A stretch of 49,868 nucleotides of DNA, from positions 1 to 49,868 of the forward strand of contig CACFQM010000005.1 of the NCBI GenBank assembly GCA_902568425.1, in the 5' to 3' direction. Below, piece by piece: positions 20,401 to 31,123 of the stretch (position 1 is the first letter of the stretch; every line of letters starts with the position of its first letter). Source of the stretch: an uncultured Pelagibacteraceae bacterium. GTDB taxonomy: Bacteria > Pseudomonadota > Alphaproteobacteria > Pelagibacterales > Pelagibacteraceae. Under the pieces are notes generated by a model. It searched no databases, had not been told where the DNA came from, and saw only the letters and a program-made list of their open reading frames with translations. A program made the position numbers and the translations under genes.

Positions 20401-21694
20401 GCAATGTTGGTGCCCTATTTAATATAACCGGGTGCTCTCTTATTATATGTTCAAGAGCATCCCAGACTTCGCTCTTTTGTTTTTCAACCATTCTTTTTGC
20501 TTGTTTAATGGTTGTTGCAAATCCTAATTTATCTAATCTTGCATATAAAAATGGTTTAAATAGTTCCAAGGCCATCTTTTTAGGTAATCCACATTGGTGT
20601 AATTTAAGTTCAGGCCCAACAACAATTACTGATCTTCCAGAATAATCTACTCGTTTCCCTAAAAGATTTTGTCTAAATCTACCTTGTTTTCCTTTCAACA
20701 TTTCTGCTAATTATTTTAAAGGTCTTTTGCCAGTTCCTGTAATAACTCTTCCTCTTCTTCCGTTATCAAATAAGGCATCAACTGACTCTTGTAACATTCT
20801 TTTCTCATTTCTGACTATTATGTCCGGAGCTTTCAAATCCAAAAGTCTTTTAAGTCTATTGTTTCTATTAATTACTCTTCTATACAAATCATTTAAATCT
20901 GATGTAGCAAATCTACCTCCATCTAATGGAACTAACGGTCGAAGTTCAGGTGGTATCACTGGAACGGTGGTTAAAATCATCCACTCTGGTTTATTTCCTG
21001 AGTCTATAAATGACTCGATGAGTTTTAATCTTTTTAAAGTTCTTTCCTCAGTAACTTTTGACTTGATTGTCTTTAAAGATTCTCTGAGTTTTTTTCTCTC
21101 AGACGCTAGATCAATACTTAATAATATTTCTCTTACAGCTTCAGCGCCAATACCAGCTGTGAATCCATCTTCTCCGTACTTTTCTTGAGCTTTTATATAT
21201 TCGTCCTCTGTAAGAAGTTGGCCTTTTTTTAATTCAGTCAAGCCAGGTTCGATAACTATAAAGCTCTCAAAATATAAGATCTTTTCTACCTCTTTGAGCT
21301 TCATATCTATAGCAAGAGAAATTCTACTTGGTAATGACTTTAAAAACCAAATGTGTGCTACAGGACATGCGAGATCTATGTGTCCCATTCTTTCACGTCT
21401 AACGTTAGATTTTGTTACTTCTACTCCACATTTTTCACAAATTATGCCTCTAAACTTCATTCTTTTGTATTTTCCGCAAAGACATTCGTAGTCTTTAATT
21501 GGGCCAAAAATTCTTGCACAAAATAATCCGTCTTTTTCTGGTTTGAAAGTTCTATAATTTATAGTTTCTGGTTTTTTTATTTCACCAAAAGACCATGATT
21601 TTATTTTTTCTGGGCTAGCTAAAGTAATTTTAATATGATTAAAATTCTTTTCTGCAACGCTCTTTCTTGTATCTTTTGATAAGTCTTTTCTCAT
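17495..21694 (-). CDS. rpoC: RNA polymerase subunit beta', interrupted by an in-frame TAA
   Basis: Catalytic subunit of RNA polymerase. From ATG 21694 to the stop at 17495 there are 1400 codons, and codon 328 is TAA (20711-20713). Before it are the zinc-binding cysteines (71, 73, 86, 89) and [12 protein letters not shown] of the rudder. After it, in the same frame, come LAE and then [24 protein letters not shown] (switch 2). The Mg-binding NADFDGD is at 460-466, and [17 protein letters not shown] of the trigger-loop region follows. The family has Ser at the TAA position, so a single TCA to TAA change explains it. A Met three codons later (20701) could start the 1068-residue remainder. Sequence error is the simplest reading; a split beta' or read-through is the alternative. 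It lies nine bases after rpoB. Confidence 0.95.
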
Positions 21695-21703
21695 TTTAAA
21701 TTT

Positions 21704-24700
21704 TTAATTCAATTCTATGTTTAGTCCTAAAGCTCTTATTTCTTTAATTAAAACGTTGAAGGACTCTGGTACACCTGACTCAAAATTATCATCACCCTTA
21801 ACTATTGTTTCATAAACTTTGGTTCTTCCTGCAACGTCATCAGATTTAACAGTTAAAATTTCTTGTAAAGTATACGATGCGCCATAAGCTTCTAATGCCC
21901 AAACTTCCATTTCACCAAATCTTTGTCCACCTAATTGAGCCCTACCACCTAATGGTTGTTGAGTTACTAAACTATAAGGACCTGTTGATCTAGCATGAAT
22001 TTTGTCTTCAACCAAATGGTGAAGTTTAAGCATATATATTATGCCTACAGTTATTGGTCTATCAAATTTTGTTCCTGTTCTACCATCCCATAGATTTGTT
22101 TGACCTGCATTTGGCAACTTAGCTAAGTCTAACATTTTAGTAATATCCTCTGTTGTTGCTCCATCAAAAACTGGTGTTGCTATAGGAACTCCATTTGACA
22201 AATTTGAACATAATTCTTTAAATTGTCTTTCATCCAAATTATTTACAATATCACTTAACCTTTTTTCTCCGTATATTTGGCCTAAAGTACTCTTCAAATC
22301 TTTATTATCATTTGTTTTTTTAAAGTTGTTGTATAAATTTTTTACTTTTTCACCGAGTTCAGAGCATGACCACCCAAGGTGAGTTTCTAATATTTGCCCA
22401 ACGTTCATTCGGCTTGGTACCCCTAGTGGATTTAAAACTATATCAACTGGCTTACCACTTTCCATGTAAGGCATGTCTTCGACTGGTACTATTTTGCTTA
22501 TAACACCTTTATTTCCATGTCTTCCAGCCATTTTATCTCCTGGCATTAATCTTCTTTTTATAGCAACAAAAACTTTAACTACTTTCATAACTGTTGGTAG
22601 AAGATCGTCTCCTTGTCTAATTTTAAGAACTTTATCTTCAAATCTTAGTTTTATATCTTCTTGCGCTTTATCAAATTGTTCTTTTAATTGCGATACTTTG
22701 CTATTTATACTTTCGTTTTTAAACTTGATTTTCCAATAATCTTTTATATCAAGAGAACTTAAAATGTCGCTGGTTAACGTATCTCCAGATTTCAAAGATT
22801 TAAAACTTTTTTCAATTGGTTCTTTCTTTAAGATTTCATTCAATCTTAATTTAATATTTCTTACTAAAATCTCTTCCTCAACTTGCTTATCTTCCTGAAC
22901 TGCTTCAATTTCATATCTTTCTATTGCTATTGCTCTTTCATCCTTTTCAATACCGTGCCTGTTAAAAACTCTAACATCAACTACAACACCAGAACTTCCT
23001 GGAGGTAATTTTAACGATGTGTCTCTTACATCAGTAGCTTTTTCACCAAATATTGATCTCAATAATTTTTCCTCAGGACTAGAGGCCGTTTCTCCTTTAG
23101 GAGTTACTTTCCCAACAAGAATATCTCCTTGTTTAACTTCGGCACCAACATATACAATGCCTGACTCATCAAGATTTTTTAAGCTTTCCTCACTTACATT
23201 AGGAATATCTCTAGTTATTTCCTCTGTACCCAATTTTGTATCGCGCGCCATTAATTCATATTCCTCAATATGAATAGAGGTAAATACATCATCTGTTACA
23301 CATCTCTCAGATATAAGAATAGAATCCTCAAAATTATAACCCTGCCACGGCATAAATGCTACTGTAACGTTTTTACCCAAGGCTAACTCACCTAACTTAG
23401 TTGCTGGGCCATCAGCAATTATATCTCCTTTTTTAATCACATCTCCCCATTTCACTAAAGGCTTTTGGTTTATACAGGTGTTCTGATTTGATCTTTGAAA
23501 TTTCATTAAACTATAGATATCTACACCAGATTTAGATAAATCTTTTTCTTCTGTTGCTTTGACTACAATTCTTTTTCCATCTATTTTGTCTACTACACCA
23601 TTACGCTTAGCAACTATAGTTACACCTGAATCTAAAGCCACATCTCCCTCGATACCTGTGCCAACTAGTGGCGACTCTGGTTTTAACAACGGCACAGCCT
23701 GTCTCATCATATTTGACCCCATTAACGCTCTGTTTGCATCATCATTCTCCAAGAAAGGTATCAAAGATGCCGCAACTGAAACTAATTGTTTTGGAGATAC
23801 GTCGATATAGTCAATATTTTCTCTTCTTGATAAAACAAAATTTAATCCTTTTCTGCAAGACACTAATTCTTCAATAAAACTTCCATCCGAACTAACAGGA
23901 GAATTTGCTTGGGCAATTGTAAATTTTTCTTCCTCAATTGCTGACAAATATTCAATTTTATCTAAAATCTTTCCACTTTGTACTTTCTTGTATGGGCTTT
24001 CTATAAAACCATATTTATTTACTTTCGAATAAGTTGCCAAACTATTTATCAATCCAATATTCGGACCCTCTGGCGTTTCTATTGGACAAATTCTTCCGTA
24101 ATGAGTTGGGTGAACATCTCTTACTTCAAAACCCGCTCTTTCTCTAGTTAATCCACCTGGACCTAGTGCGGAGACTCTTCTTTTGTGTGTTATTTCTGAT
24201 AAAGGATTAGTTTGATCCATAAACTGAGATAGCTGTGATGTTGCAAAAAAATCTTTAAAAGAGGTGCTAATAGGTTTTGCATTAATTAGTCCTTGTGGCA
24301 GTGCAGACTCAATTTCTAAAAAAGTTGACATTTTTTCTCTTATAGTTCGTTCCATTCTTAACAAACCAATTCTAAATTGATTTTCGACTAATTCACCCAC
24401 AGATCTTACTCTTCTGTTACCTAAGTGATCTATATCATCAACTTCACCTTTTCCATCTCTTAAATCCAGCATGAATTGTATTATAGAAATAATATCTTTT
24501 TTGGTAAGTATTCTTAAATTATCGTCTTCTTTAAGATCAAGTCTCGCGTTCAGTTTTACTCTTCCAACATCCGATAAATCATATCTTTCGTTACTAAAAT
24601 ATAAATTTTTAAAAACTTCTTCCGCTACTTCGGGGGTTGGAGGTTCTCCTGGTCTTAAAACTTTATAGATATCGTTTAATGCAGATTGTTTATCAAAATT

Positions 24701-25801
24701 TTTATCAATTTTAATTGTTTCAAATATATATGGACCTTTTAAAATTGAGTCTACATTTGCAAGTTTTAGTTTCGAAATTTTTGAAGACACAATTTTTTCT
24801 AAAGCTTCTTTTGTGACATTAAATCCAGAATTAATTATTAATTTACCTTCGGAATCTTTTAAATCTTCATTAGAATATTTTCCAATTATTTCGTCCTCAG
24901 ATACAATAATTTTTTCTAAATTTTTTTCTTTTAACTTTTGGGCCAAAATAAAGTTAAGTTTTTCACCTTTTTTTAATATTTTCTTATTATTTTTTTTGTC
25001 GATTAAATCAAATAATAATTTTATTGGTCTTTTATACTTTTCTGGTTTAAATTCAGTAGACCAAGTCTTAGTTGTTGTATCAAATTGATAAGAGTCGTAG
25101 GTATAAAACTGTTCTAAAATATTTTGCCTACTCATTCCCATTGCATACAAAAATGTTGTTATCGGTAATTTCTTTTTTCTATCTATTCTGAAATGTAAAA
25201 TATCTTTTGGATCAAATTCAAAATCTAACCAAGAGCCTCGTCCTGGAATTATCCTGCAGTTGAACAACAATTTTCCGCTACTATGAGTTTTGCCTTTATC
25301 ATGATCAAAAAATACACCAGGACTTCTGTGCATTTGGTTTACAACTACTCTTTCTACTCCATTAACTACAAATGTTCCACTTGAAGTCATTAAAGGTAAA
25401 TCACCCATAAAAACTTCTTGCTCTTTTGCTGATAATATTTGTTTAGTATTATTTTCTTGATCAATTTCATAAACTACTAAACGTAAATTTGCTTTTAATG
25501 CAGATGAATAGGTAAGACTTCGCTGTCTACATTCATTTACATCAAATTTAGGTTTGTCTAAGCTACAAGAAATAAATTCAAGAGAAGATTTTTCAGAACT
25601 ATCGTTAATAGGGAAAATGCTTTTAAAAACCTTTGTTAATCCTTTGTCTAAAGTTGACCCTTTTACTATATCTGACTTAGACTCGATGAATTGTTTGTAG
25701 GAATTTTTTTGAACTTCAATTAGATTGGGTATTGATAGGCTTTCTTTTAATTTTCCAAAATTTTTTCTAATACTTTTTTTTTGAGTAAAAGTTAATTCCA
25801 T
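21704..25801 (-). CDS. rpoB: DNA-directed RNA polymerase subunit beta
   Basis: Second-largest RNA polymerase subunit, 1365 residues and uninterrupted. The rifampicin-binding cluster reads [31 protein letters not shown], with the residues usually mutated in resistance all in the sensitive state. Further landmarks are [25 protein letters not shown], the [13 protein letters not shown] block and the C-terminal [24 protein letters not shown] clamp anchor. The 38-base gap after rplL carries a weak GTACT/AGTAC inverted repeat. Confidence 0.98.
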   Translation of the reverse strand: MELTFTQKKSIRKNFGKLKESLSIPNLIEVQKNSYKQFIESKSDIVKGSTLDKGLTKVFKSIFPINDSSEKSSLEFISCSLDKPKFDVNECRQRSLTYSSALKANLRLVVYEIDQENNTKQILSAKEQEVFMGDLPLMTSSGTFVVNGVERVVVNQMHRSPGVFFDHDKGKTHSSGKLLFNCRIIPGRGSWLDFEFDPKDILHFRIDRKKKLPITTFLYAMGMSRQNILEQFYTYDSYQFDTTTKTWSTEFKPEKYKRPIKLLFDLIDKKNNKKILKKGEKLNFILAQKLKEKNLEKIIVSEDEIIGKYSNEDLKDSEGKLIINSGFNVTKEALEKIVSSKISKLKLANVDSILKGPYIFETIKIDKNFDKQSALNDIYKVLRPGEPPTPEVAEEVFKNLYFSNERYDLSDVGRVKLNARLDLKEDDNLRILTKKDIISIIQFMLDLRDGKGEVDDIDHLGNRRVRSVGELVENQFRIGLLRMERTIREKMSTFLEIESALPQGLINAKPISTSFKDFFATSQLSQFMDQTNPLSEITHKRRVSALGPGGLTRERAGFEVRDVHPTHYGRICPIETPEGPNIGLINSLATYSKVNKYGFIESPYKKVQSGKILDKIEYLSAIEEEKFTIAQANSPVSSDGSFIEELVSCRKGLNFVLSRRENIDYIDVSPKQLVSVAASLIPFLENDDANRALMGSNMMRQAVPLLKPESPLVGTGIEGDVALDSGVTIVAKRNGVVDKIDGKRIVVKATEEKDLSKSGVDIYSLMKFQRSNQNTCINQKPLVKWGDVIKKGDIIADGPATKLGELALGKNVTVAFMPWQGYNFEDSILISERCVTDDVFTSIHIEEYELMARDTKLGTEEITRDIPNVSEESLKNLDESGIVYVGAEVKQGDILVGKVTPKGETASSPEEKLLRSIFGEKATDVRDTSLKLPPGSSGVVVDVRVFNRHGIEKDERAIAIERYEIEAVQEDKQVEEEILVRNIKLRLNEILKKEPIEKSFKSLKSGDTLTSDILSSLDIKDYWKIKFKNESINSKVSQLKEQFDKAQEDIKLRFEDKVLKIRQGDDLLPTVMKVVKVFVAIKRRLMPGDKMAGRHGNKGVISKIVPVEDMPYMESGKPVDIVLNPLGVPSRMNVGQILETHLGWSCSELGEKVKNLYNNFKKTNDNKDLKSTLGQIYGEKRLSDIVNNLDERQFKELCSNLSNGVPIATPVFDGATTEDITKMLDLAKLPNAGQTNLWDGRTGTKFDRPITVGIIYMLKLHHLVEDKIHARSTGPYSLVTQQPLGGRAQLGGQRFGEMEVWALEAYGASYTLQEILTVKSDDVAGRTKVYETIVKGDDNFESGVPESFNVLIKEIRALGLNIELN

Positions 25802-25839
25802 TCAATAACTAATTTAGTACTTGCGAAATTGTACTGATA

Positions 25840-26208
25840 TTATTTTAATTCTACTTTAGCTCCAGCAGCTTCTAGCTTTTTCTTAGCTTCTTCGGCATCT
25901 TTTTTCGCTACGCCTTTTTTAACCTCTTTAGGTGCTGCTTCTACTAAATCTTTTGCTTCTTTTAATCCTAACCCAGTTATAGCTCTAACTTCTTTAATAA
26001 CGTTAATTTTTTTATCACCTGCTGAACTTAAAAAAATTGTAAATTCAGTTTTTTCTTCTGCTGGGGCTGCTCCGCTAGCTGCTGGTGCTGCTGCAGCCGG
26101 TGCTGCTGCTGTTACTCCCCATTTTTCTTCTAATTGTTTAGAAAGTTCCGCTGCTTCAACCACAGTTAATTTTGATAATTCGTCGATAATTTTGTTTAGA
26201 TCAGCCAT
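25840..26208 (-). CDS. rplL: 50S ribosomal protein L7/L12
   Basis: Stalk protein that recruits translational GTPases. Residues 1-32 form the dimerisation domain ([26 protein letters not shown]). About 33-52 is an Ala/Pro-rich hinge, and the C-terminal domain has [39 protein letters not shown]. It is 122 residues. It follows rplJ by 17 bases, and four to six copies bind L10. Confidence 0.98.
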   Translation of the reverse strand: MADLNKIIDELSKLTVVEAAELSKQLEEKWGVTAAAPAAAAPAASGAAPAEEKTEFTIFLSSAGDKKINVIKEVRAITGLGLKEAKDLVEAAPKEVKKGVAKKDAEEAKKKLEAAGAKVELK

Positions 26209-26225
26209 AAATTTTTTTGAAATAT

Positions 26226-26738
26226 TTAACCTTTTTTACTTTTCTCGTGCGCCAAAATAGCAATTTTTGAGCCAGGTGCAAGCAAAATACTTAAAAATTT
26301 CTGAGCAGGAGCTGACAAAATACCAACAATTTTAGCTCTTGCTTCGTCTAAAGTAGGTAGTGTGGCGATTTGGGCCACATCTTTAGCTTCCAAAACCTTT
26401 CCATCCATAAAACCAGCTACTATTTTTAAGTGTGAGTCACCCTTTGCATATTTTGCTAAAATTTTTGCTGAAGTAATTGGATCTGAAGATATGGCTGCAG
26501 CAGTAGGACCGCTAAAAAACTTTTCTAGTTCCTTACATTTGGTTTCTTTTATAGCCAGCTTTGTAATTCTATTTTTTGTTACTTTGAAAAATATTCCGTT
26601 TTTTCTCATTTCATCTCTAATCTTATCAAGCTCTTTTACATTTAAACCCTTGTAGTGAGCTATCATAACAGCTTCGTTTGAAGAAAATACTTTTTTCATT
26701 TCCTCAACGTAATTTTTTTTCTGTTCTTTGCTCATCAT
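26226..26738 (-). CDS. rplJ: 50S ribosomal protein L10
   Basis: Stalk base protein that anchors L7/L12 dimers and, in E. coli, represses its own operon. It is 170 residues with [35 protein letters not shown] near the start. The C-terminal helix that holds L12 is at about 130-165 ([30 protein letters not shown]). Two consecutive Met codons open the gene (26738 or 26735). Confidence 0.97.
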   Translation of the reverse strand: MMSKEQKKNYVEEMKKVFSSNEAVMIAHYKGLNVKELDKIRDEMRKNGIFFKVTKNRITKLAIKETKCKELEKFFSGPTAAAISSDPITSAKILAKYAKGDSHLKIVAGFMDGKVLEAKDVAQIATLPTLDEARAKIVGILSAPAQKFLSILLAPGSKIAILAHEKSKKG

Positions 26739-26741
26739 AAT

Positions 26742-27434
26742 TTAAATATCCTTAAAATTTAGTTTAAAAGATGGACTCATAGTTGTGGAGAAATAAATTT
26801 TTTTTATATTTTCAGAATTAAAAATAGATGATTTTTCTTTTTTCAAAAATTCAAAAGCACTCTTTATATTTTCTAATAGTTTATTTTCTTGAAAACTTTT
26901 TCTACCTATAGAGAAAGAAAGGTTACCATCTTTATCATTTTTGACCTCAATAGATTTATTTTTAATTTTATCAACTGATTTAGCTAGATCATCAGAAACA
27001 GTACCCATCTTTGGATTTGGCATAAGACCTTTCGGACCAAGTATTTTGCCTAATTTTCCAATTTTGGACATCATAGAAGGAGTACAGATTAATTTATCAA
27101 AATTAATATTTTTATCTGCTATTTTTTTTAAAAGATCTTCAGAACCAACAACATCAGCTCCACTTTTTTTGGCCTCATCTAATTTATTTTCATCACATAA
27201 GAGACCAACTCTAATCTTTTTCCCGTTTCCATGGGGTAAGTCAATTAGTGTTCTTAAATTGTTGTCTGCGCCTTTAATTTTTTTAAGATTTATCTTCATA
27301 GAAATATCAATCGACTCATCAAATTTAACGCCAGATCCATTCTTCAGTTCATTAAGAATCTGTTCAAATTTTTTTAATTCTTTTTTTTTGTAAGTCTCTT
27401 TTATGTTTTTATATCTTTTAGATTTTTTTTTCAT
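26742..27434 (-). CDS. rplA: 50S ribosomal protein L1
   Basis: L1-stalk protein that helps move deacylated tRNA out of the E site. Conserved blocks are [18 protein letters not shown], the [33 protein letters not shown]-type signature at about 117-149, and FSIGRKSF. It is 230 residues and ends [12 protein letters not shown]. It overlaps rplK by four bases. Confidence 0.97.
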   Translation of the reverse strand: MKKKSKRYKNIKETYKKKELKKFEQILNELKNGSGVKFDESIDISMKINLKKIKGADNNLRTLIDLPHGNGKKIRVGLLCDENKLDEAKKSGADVVGSEDLLKKIADKNINFDKLICTPSMMSKIGKLGKILGPKGLMPNPKMGTVSDDLAKSVDKIKNKSIEVKNDKDGNLSFSIGRKSFQENKLLENIKSAFEFLKKEKSSIFNSENIKKIYFSTTMSPSFKLNFKDI

Positions 27435-27856
27435 TTTTTAACCTCTATACCCATTGATCTTGCAGACCCACATATAATTTTAGTTGCTTCCTCCAAATCA
27501 TGAGCATTAAGATCTTTCATTTTCTCCTTTGCAATTTGTTCTGCTTGCTTAATTGTTATTGATCCTGCAACAACTCTTCCAGGTTCTTTTGAACCACTTT
27601 TTAGTTTAGCAGCTTCCCTAATAAAATGTGATGCAGGTGGAGACTTAATTATAAAGTCAAATTTTTTGTCTTTATATACTGTGATAACTACAGGGACAGG
27701 TTTTCCCATAAAAGCTTTTGTCTTTGCGTTAAAAGCTTTACAAAACTCCATTATATTAATTCCTCTTTGCCCGAGAGCGGGACCTACAGGTGGTGCGGGA
27801 TTTGCTTGTCCGCCTTTAATTTGTAATTTTACATAGCCCGCTATTTCTTTTGCCAT
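27431..27856 (-). CDS. rplK: 50S ribosomal protein L11
   Basis: GTPase-centre protein binding 23S helices 43/44. The N-terminal domain shows [35 protein letters not shown] and the C-terminal RNA-binding domain ends in the signature [16 protein letters not shown]-like block. It is 141 residues, the standard length. It overlaps nusG by one base. Confidence 0.98.
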   Translation of the reverse strand: MAKEIAGYVKLQIKGGQANPAPPVGPALGQRGINIMEFCKAFNAKTKAFMGKPVPVVITVYKDKKFDFIIKSPPASHFIREAAKLKSGSKEPGRVVAGSITIKQAEQIAKEKMKDLNAHDLEEATKIICGSARSMGIEVKK

Positions 27857-28380
27857 TATATTTTCTCCACTTGATTAAACTCAAGATCAACAGGTGTCGG
27901 TCTTCCAAAAATTGAAACAGAAACCTTTAATCTTAATTTTTCCTCATCAATCTCCTCTATTAAGCCAGTAAAAGATGCAAATGGTCCATCAGAAACTTTT
28001 ACTTTTTCTCCAACCTCATAAATAATTCCTGCATTTGGATTTGTTTCTGTTTCATCAATCTGACCCATTATTTTTTTAATCTCATTTTCTGAAACAGGTA
28101 CTGGGCTCCCTTCGGGGCCTAAAAAGCCGCTCACTTTTTGTATATTTTTGATTTTATGATAAATATTTTTGTTTAAATCAAGTTTGACTAAAACGTATCC
28201 AGGAAAATATTTTTTTTCTTTTTGTGTTCTTTTGCCTTTTTTAACCTCAACAACTTTTTGAGTTGGTACAAGAATTTCACCAAGGTTATTTTGCAAAGAA
28301 TTTTTTGCCATAATGTCCTTTATGTTATCAGCAACCTTATTTTCAAATCCAGAGTAAGCTTGTACAATGTACCAATTCAT
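27856..28380 (-). CDS. nusG: Transcription termination/antitermination protein NusG
   Basis: Binds RNA polymerase through its NGN domain and the Rho or S10 partner through its KOW domain. It starts [21 protein letters not shown]; the NGN domain covers about residues 1-115 ([12 protein letters not shown]). The KOW domain is at about 122-174 ([23 protein letters not shown], ending [11 protein letters not shown]). It is 174 residues. One base separates it from secE. Confidence 0.97.
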   Translation of the reverse strand: MNWYIVQAYSGFENKVADNIKDIMAKNSLQNNLGEILVPTQKVVEVKKGKRTQKEKKYFPGYVLVKLDLNKNIYHKIKNIQKVSGFLGPEGSPVPVSENEIKKIMGQIDETETNPNAGIIYEVGEKVKVSDGPFASFTGLIEEIDEEKLRLKVSVSIFGRPTPVDLEFNQVEKI

Positions 28381-28381
28381 T

Positions 28382-28573
28382 TTAAAAATTAAGTGTTAAA
28401 ACTAAGTTTAATAAAAATCTTAAAATTTGATCTAATAATAAAAAGAAAACTGCAGCTAAAGTAGCTAAACCAAAAACCATTAAAGACCCGGTAACAGTAT
28501 CTTTTTTTGTTGGCCAAGTTATCTTAAAAGCTTCTTGCTTAACTTCTTGTAAAAATCTTAATGGGTTTCTCAT
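28382..28573 (-). CDS. secE: Protein translocase subunit SecE
   Basis: Small inner-membrane subunit that clamps SecY. The start is [21 protein letters not shown] (28573), giving 63 residues with one transmembrane span (about 30-58) and the conserved amphipathic KITWPTKKD segment. A longer reading from 28648 (VERRSPKPEVGG...) is only tRNA-Trp read in sense and is rejected. Confidence 0.95.
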   Translation of the reverse strand: MRNPLRFLQEVKQEAFKITWPTKKDTVTGSLMVFGLATLAAVFFLLLDQILRFLLNLVLTLNF

Positions 28574-28587
28574 AAGTTTTCTCTTCT

Positions 28588-28663
28588 TGGCAGGAGCGGA
28601 GGGAATCGAACCCCCAACCTCCGGTTTTGGAGACCGGCGCTCTACCAATTGAGCTACACTCCT
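28588..28663 (-). tRNA. tRNA-Trp (anticodon CCA)
   Basis: Cloverleaf of 76 bases with an encoded CCA end (28588-28590). The acceptor stem AGGAGTG pairs with CGCTCCT (one G-T pair). The anticodon stem-loop CGGTCTCCAAAACCG places CCA at positions 34-36, and the T arm holds GGTTCGATTCC. It is located between tuf and secE, the standard proteobacterial arrangement. Confidence 0.97.
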
Positions 28664-28672
28664 AGTAGCTTA

Positions 28673-29866
28673 TTATTTTATAATCTTGGTTACCACTCCA
28701 GCACCAACTGTTTTACCGCCCTCTCTAATTGCAAAATTTAGTTTTTCACTCATAGCTATAGGAGTTATAAGTTTAACATTAAATTTAGCATCATCACCTG
28801 GCATTATCATTTCAGTTCCAGATGGAAGAGTTACCTCTCCAGTTACATCTGTAGTTCTAAAGTAAAATTGAGGTCTATACTTTGTAAAAAACGGAGTATG
28901 TCTTCCCCCTTCTTCTTTCTTTAAAACATATGCTTGAGCCTCAAACTCAGTATGTGGAGTTACTGACCCAGGTTTTGCTAAGACTTGACCTCTCTCAATA
29001 TCGGTTCTTTCAACGCCTCTTAAAAGTGCACCAATATTATCACCTGCTTCACCTGTATCTAAAATTTTTCTAAACATTTCCACTCCGGTTATAACTGTTT
29101 TTTTAGTATCTTTGATACCAACTATTTCCAGCTCCTCACCAGTTTTAACAACTCCTTGCTCAACTCTTCCTGTGGCAACTGTTCCTCGTCCTGAAATTGA
29201 GAAAACGTCTTCTACTGGCATTAAGAACGGTTTGTCTTTTGGTCTTTCTGGTTGTGGAATTGTGTCATCAACAGCTTTCATAAGTTCCATAATTGCATTT
29301 TTTCCTGTTGCCTCATCTTTTCCTTCAACAGCGTTTAACGCTGAACCCTTGATGATTGGAATCTTATCTCCCGGAAATTTATAAGAGGTAAGGAGTTCTC
29401 GTATTTCTGTTTCTACAAGTTCTACTAACTCTTTATCCTTTACTTGATCAATTTTATTTAAAAAAACTACAATGGCAGGAACACCTACTTGTCTTGCTAA
29501 AAGAATATGCTCTCGAGTTTGAGGCATTGGACCATCGGCTGCGTTCACAACTAAAATTGCACCATCCATCTGTGCTGCACCAGTGATCATATTCTTCACA
29601 TAGTCAGCGTGACCAGGACAATCAACGTGTGCGTAATGTCTTTTGTCAGTTTCATACTCAACGTGAGCTGTTGAAATTGTAATTCCTCTTTCTTTTTCCT
29701 CAGGTGCTTTATCAATTTGATCATACGCAATAAATTCTGCTCCACCTTTTTCAGCTAACACTTTAGTTATTGCTGCTGTTAGTGTTGTCTTACCATGATC
29801 TACGTGCCCAATTGTACCAATGTTACAATGTGGTTTGCTTCTTTCAAATTTTTTCTTGTCCGCCAT
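28673..29866 (-). CDS. tuf: Elongation factor Tu
   Basis: GTPase that delivers aminoacyl-tRNA. It is 397 residues. The P-loop [10 protein letters not shown] is at about 19-28, DCPGHADY at about 82-89 and NKID at about 137-140. Domain II starts near residue 212 ([17 protein letters not shown]) and domain III near 307. It is the only tuf in this window; no copy sits beside fusA. It is nine bases upstream of tRNA-Trp and follows tRNA-Gly, so it is likely cotranscribed with both. Confidence 0.98.
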   Translation of the reverse strand: MADKKKFERSKPHCNIGTIGHVDHGKTTLTAAITKVLAEKGGAEFIAYDQIDKAPEEKERGITISTAHVEYETDKRHYAHVDCPGHADYVKNMITGAAQMDGAILVVNAADGPMPQTREHILLARQVGVPAIVVFLNKIDQVKDKELVELVETEIRELLTSYKFPGDKIPIIKGSALNAVEGKDEATGKNAIMELMKAVDDTIPQPERPKDKPFLMPVEDVFSISGRGTVATGRVEQGVVKTGEELEIVGIKDTKKTVITGVEMFRKILDTGEAGDNIGALLRGVERTDIERGQVLAKPGSVTPHTEFEAQAYVLKKEEGGRHTPFFTKYRPQFYFRTTDVTGEVTLPSGTEMIMPGDDAKFNVKLITPIAMSEKLNFAIREGGKTVGAGVVTKIIK

Positions 29867-29903
29867 TTTTTCCTCTTCTTTATATATAGTTTTTTATTTT
29901 ATT

Positions 29904-29977
29904 TGGAGCGGATGAGGAGAATCGAACTCCTAGCATCAGATTGGAAATCTGAGGTATTACCATTATACGACACCCGC
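29904..29977 (-). tRNA. tRNA-Gly (anticodon UCC)
   Basis: Cloverleaf of 74 bases with encoded CCA (29904-29906). The acceptor GCGGGTG pairs with CATCCGC. The anticodon stem TCAGA/TCTGA encloses the loop TTTCCAA, placing TCC at 34-36. The T arm contains AGTTCGATTCT. It is the second tRNA of the Tyr-Gly-tuf-Trp transcript. Confidence 0.97.
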
Positions 29978-30024
29978 ACGATCCAAACTATTTTACACTC
30001 AGTTATTTAAACACTTATTAAGTT

Positions 30025-30110
30025 TGGTGGAGGGGGAAAGATTCGAACTTTCGAAGACCGAAGTCAACGGGTTTACAGCCCGCCCCATTTGACCGCTTTG
30101 GTACCCCTCC
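30025..30110 (-). tRNA. tRNA-Tyr (anticodon GUA)
   Basis: 86-base tRNA with a long variable arm, as expected for bacterial tRNA-Tyr. The acceptor GGAGGGG pairs with CCCCTCC and CCA is encoded at 30025-30027. The anticodon loop CTGTAAA gives GTA. It is the first element of the tRNA-tuf transcript. Confidence 0.97.
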
Positions 30111-30162
30111 AAATACTGTTAGGGGATACCCAATAACTTAAAAAGCATTCAACAACAAGGGT

Positions 30163-30191
30163 TTTATAAGCATCTTGTATGGTAAATGCAA
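30163..30191 (-). promoter_or_regulatory. Candidate promoter of tRNA-Tyr/tRNA-Gly/tuf
   Basis: On the minus strand TTGCAT (30186-30191) is followed after exactly 17 bases by TATAAA (30163-30168). A start near 30156 would leave a leader of about 46 bases before tRNA-Tyr. The same TTGCA-N-(17)-TATAAA pattern occurs before tRNA-Leu at 34462-34490. It lies in the 135-base divergent gap (30111-30245) between tRNA-Tyr and rlmB, which holds nothing else I can identify. Confidence 0.45.
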
Positions 30192-30245
30192 TAAATCATT
30201 TTGCTTCTAAATATGCTATTTATTTAAAAAAAAACATTAAATTTC

Positions 30246-30998
30246 GTGAAAAAAAGTACTTTTTACATCGTAGGAAGACATGCTGTTACTGAGGCACTAA
30301 AAAACCCTAATAGACAGGTTGTTCGAGTGTTTTTAACAGAGGACTCAAAGAAAAAAATACATAAAGAAAATCAGCATATCAATCTCCTAAAGAACGTTAG
30401 TGTTTTTTATAAGTCTAAAAAGGAACTAGATAAATATTGTGCTAGAGAAGATATATTACACCAAGGTTTGGTTGCTGAGATAGAGCATTTGGAGGAAATA
30501 AGTTTGAAAAGTTATATCAACGAAAATTCTGATAGAAATGATATAAATTTAGTTGCTTTAGATGAAGTTACAGATCCTAGAAATATAGGTTCAATTATTA
30601 GAAGTGCTACATCCTTTAATATAGATGGAATAATAGTAAAAGAAAGGTCATATCCTAGTGAAAGTAAATTATTATATAAAAGTGCAAGTGGATGTGCTGA
30701 ATTAATTAAAATATTTCTAGTATCAAATATAAACACAACACTCAAGTATTTAAAGTCTAAAAATTTCTGGGTAAGTGGGTTTGACACCCAAAGTAAAAAA
30801 GATTTTACAAATCATGATTGGAAGGGAAATAATGTTCTATTGTTTGGGTCCGAAGGCCATGGTTTAAGTCATCAAATAAAAAAAAATTCAGATTTTTTAT
30901 TTCGTATAAGCATAAATAAAAATGTAGAAAGTCTGAATATTTCTAATAGTGCATCTGTAGTTTTTCATCATTTAAATTTTATTAAAGAAAAATCTTGA
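30246..30998 (+). CDS. rlmB: 23S rRNA 2'-O-methyltransferase, RlmB/TrmH family (SPOUT)
   Basis: SPOUT-class enzyme; RlmB methylates Gm2251 in 23S rRNA with S-adenosylmethionine. It begins with GTG (30246). An N-terminal substrate-binding domain (YIVGRHAVTEALKNP, residues 7-21) precedes the knotted methyltransferase domain: ALDEVTDPRNIGSIIRSATSFNIDGIIV (about 103-130), LFGSEGHGLS (about 199-208) and SLNISNSASVVFHH (about 228-241). These are the three TrmH-family motifs. It is 250 residues. The exact target site is inferred from the family. Confidence 0.85.
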   Translation: MKKSTFYIVGRHAVTEALKNPNRQVVRVFLTEDSKKKIHKENQHINLLKNVSVFYKSKKELDKYCAREDILHQGLVAEIEHLEEISLKSYINENSDRNDINLVALDEVTDPRNIGSIIRSATSFNIDGIIVKERSYPSESKLLYKSASGCAELIKIFLVSNINTTLKYLKSKNFWVSGFDTQSKKDFTNHDWKGNNVLLFGSEGHGLSHQIKKNSDFLFRISINKNVESLNISNSASVVFHHLNFIKEKS

Positions 30999-31023
30999 TA
31001 TCTACCCAACTTTTATTTAATAC
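30995..31023 (+). promoter_or_regulatory. Weak candidate promoter for tRNA-Thr
   Basis: TTGATA (30995-31000) overlaps the rlmB stop and is followed after 17 bases by TAATAC (31018-31023). The -35 matches five of six bases but the -10 only three. A start near 31030 would be right before the tRNA 5' end. Cotranscription with rlmB is the alternative. Confidence 0.25.
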
Positions 31024-31032
31024 TCCGTGCAG

Positions 31033-31108
31033 GCCCTCATAGCTCAATTGGTAGAGCAACTGATTTGTAATCAGTAGGTTCGCGGTTCGAGTCCGTGTGG
31101 GGGCACCA
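31033..31108 (+). tRNA. tRNA-Thr (anticodon UGU)
   Basis: 76-base cloverleaf with encoded CCA (31106-31108). The acceptor GCCCTCA pairs with TGGGGGC (one T-G pair). The anticodon stem ACTGA/TCAGT encloses TTTGTAA, giving TGT. The T arm contains GGTTCGAGTCC. It converges with the formate dehydrogenase gene, 15 bases away. Confidence 0.97.
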
Positions 31109-31123
31109 TATCAATTTATAAAA

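Noticed and set aside
20699-20713. Programmed frameshift in rpoC
   Set aside because: Both halves are in one frame; only a stop codon interrupts them, so a frame change would not help.
25816-25835. AGTAC/GTACT hairpin between rplL and rpoB as an attenuator
   Set aside because: Only five pairs with a ten-base loop and no T tract; too weak to call.
28574-28648. A 25-residue N-terminal extension of SecE
   Set aside because: It is the tRNA-Trp gene read in the protein frame; the family start is the Met at 28573.
29795-30010. Plus-strand protein across tRNA-Gly
   Set aside because: Reverse strand of tuf and the tRNA; typical spurious frame.
30111-30245. Small gene or riboswitch in the tRNA-Tyr/rlmB gap
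   Set aside because: No coding frame or conserved aptamer fold was recognisable; only promoter-like hexamers were found.
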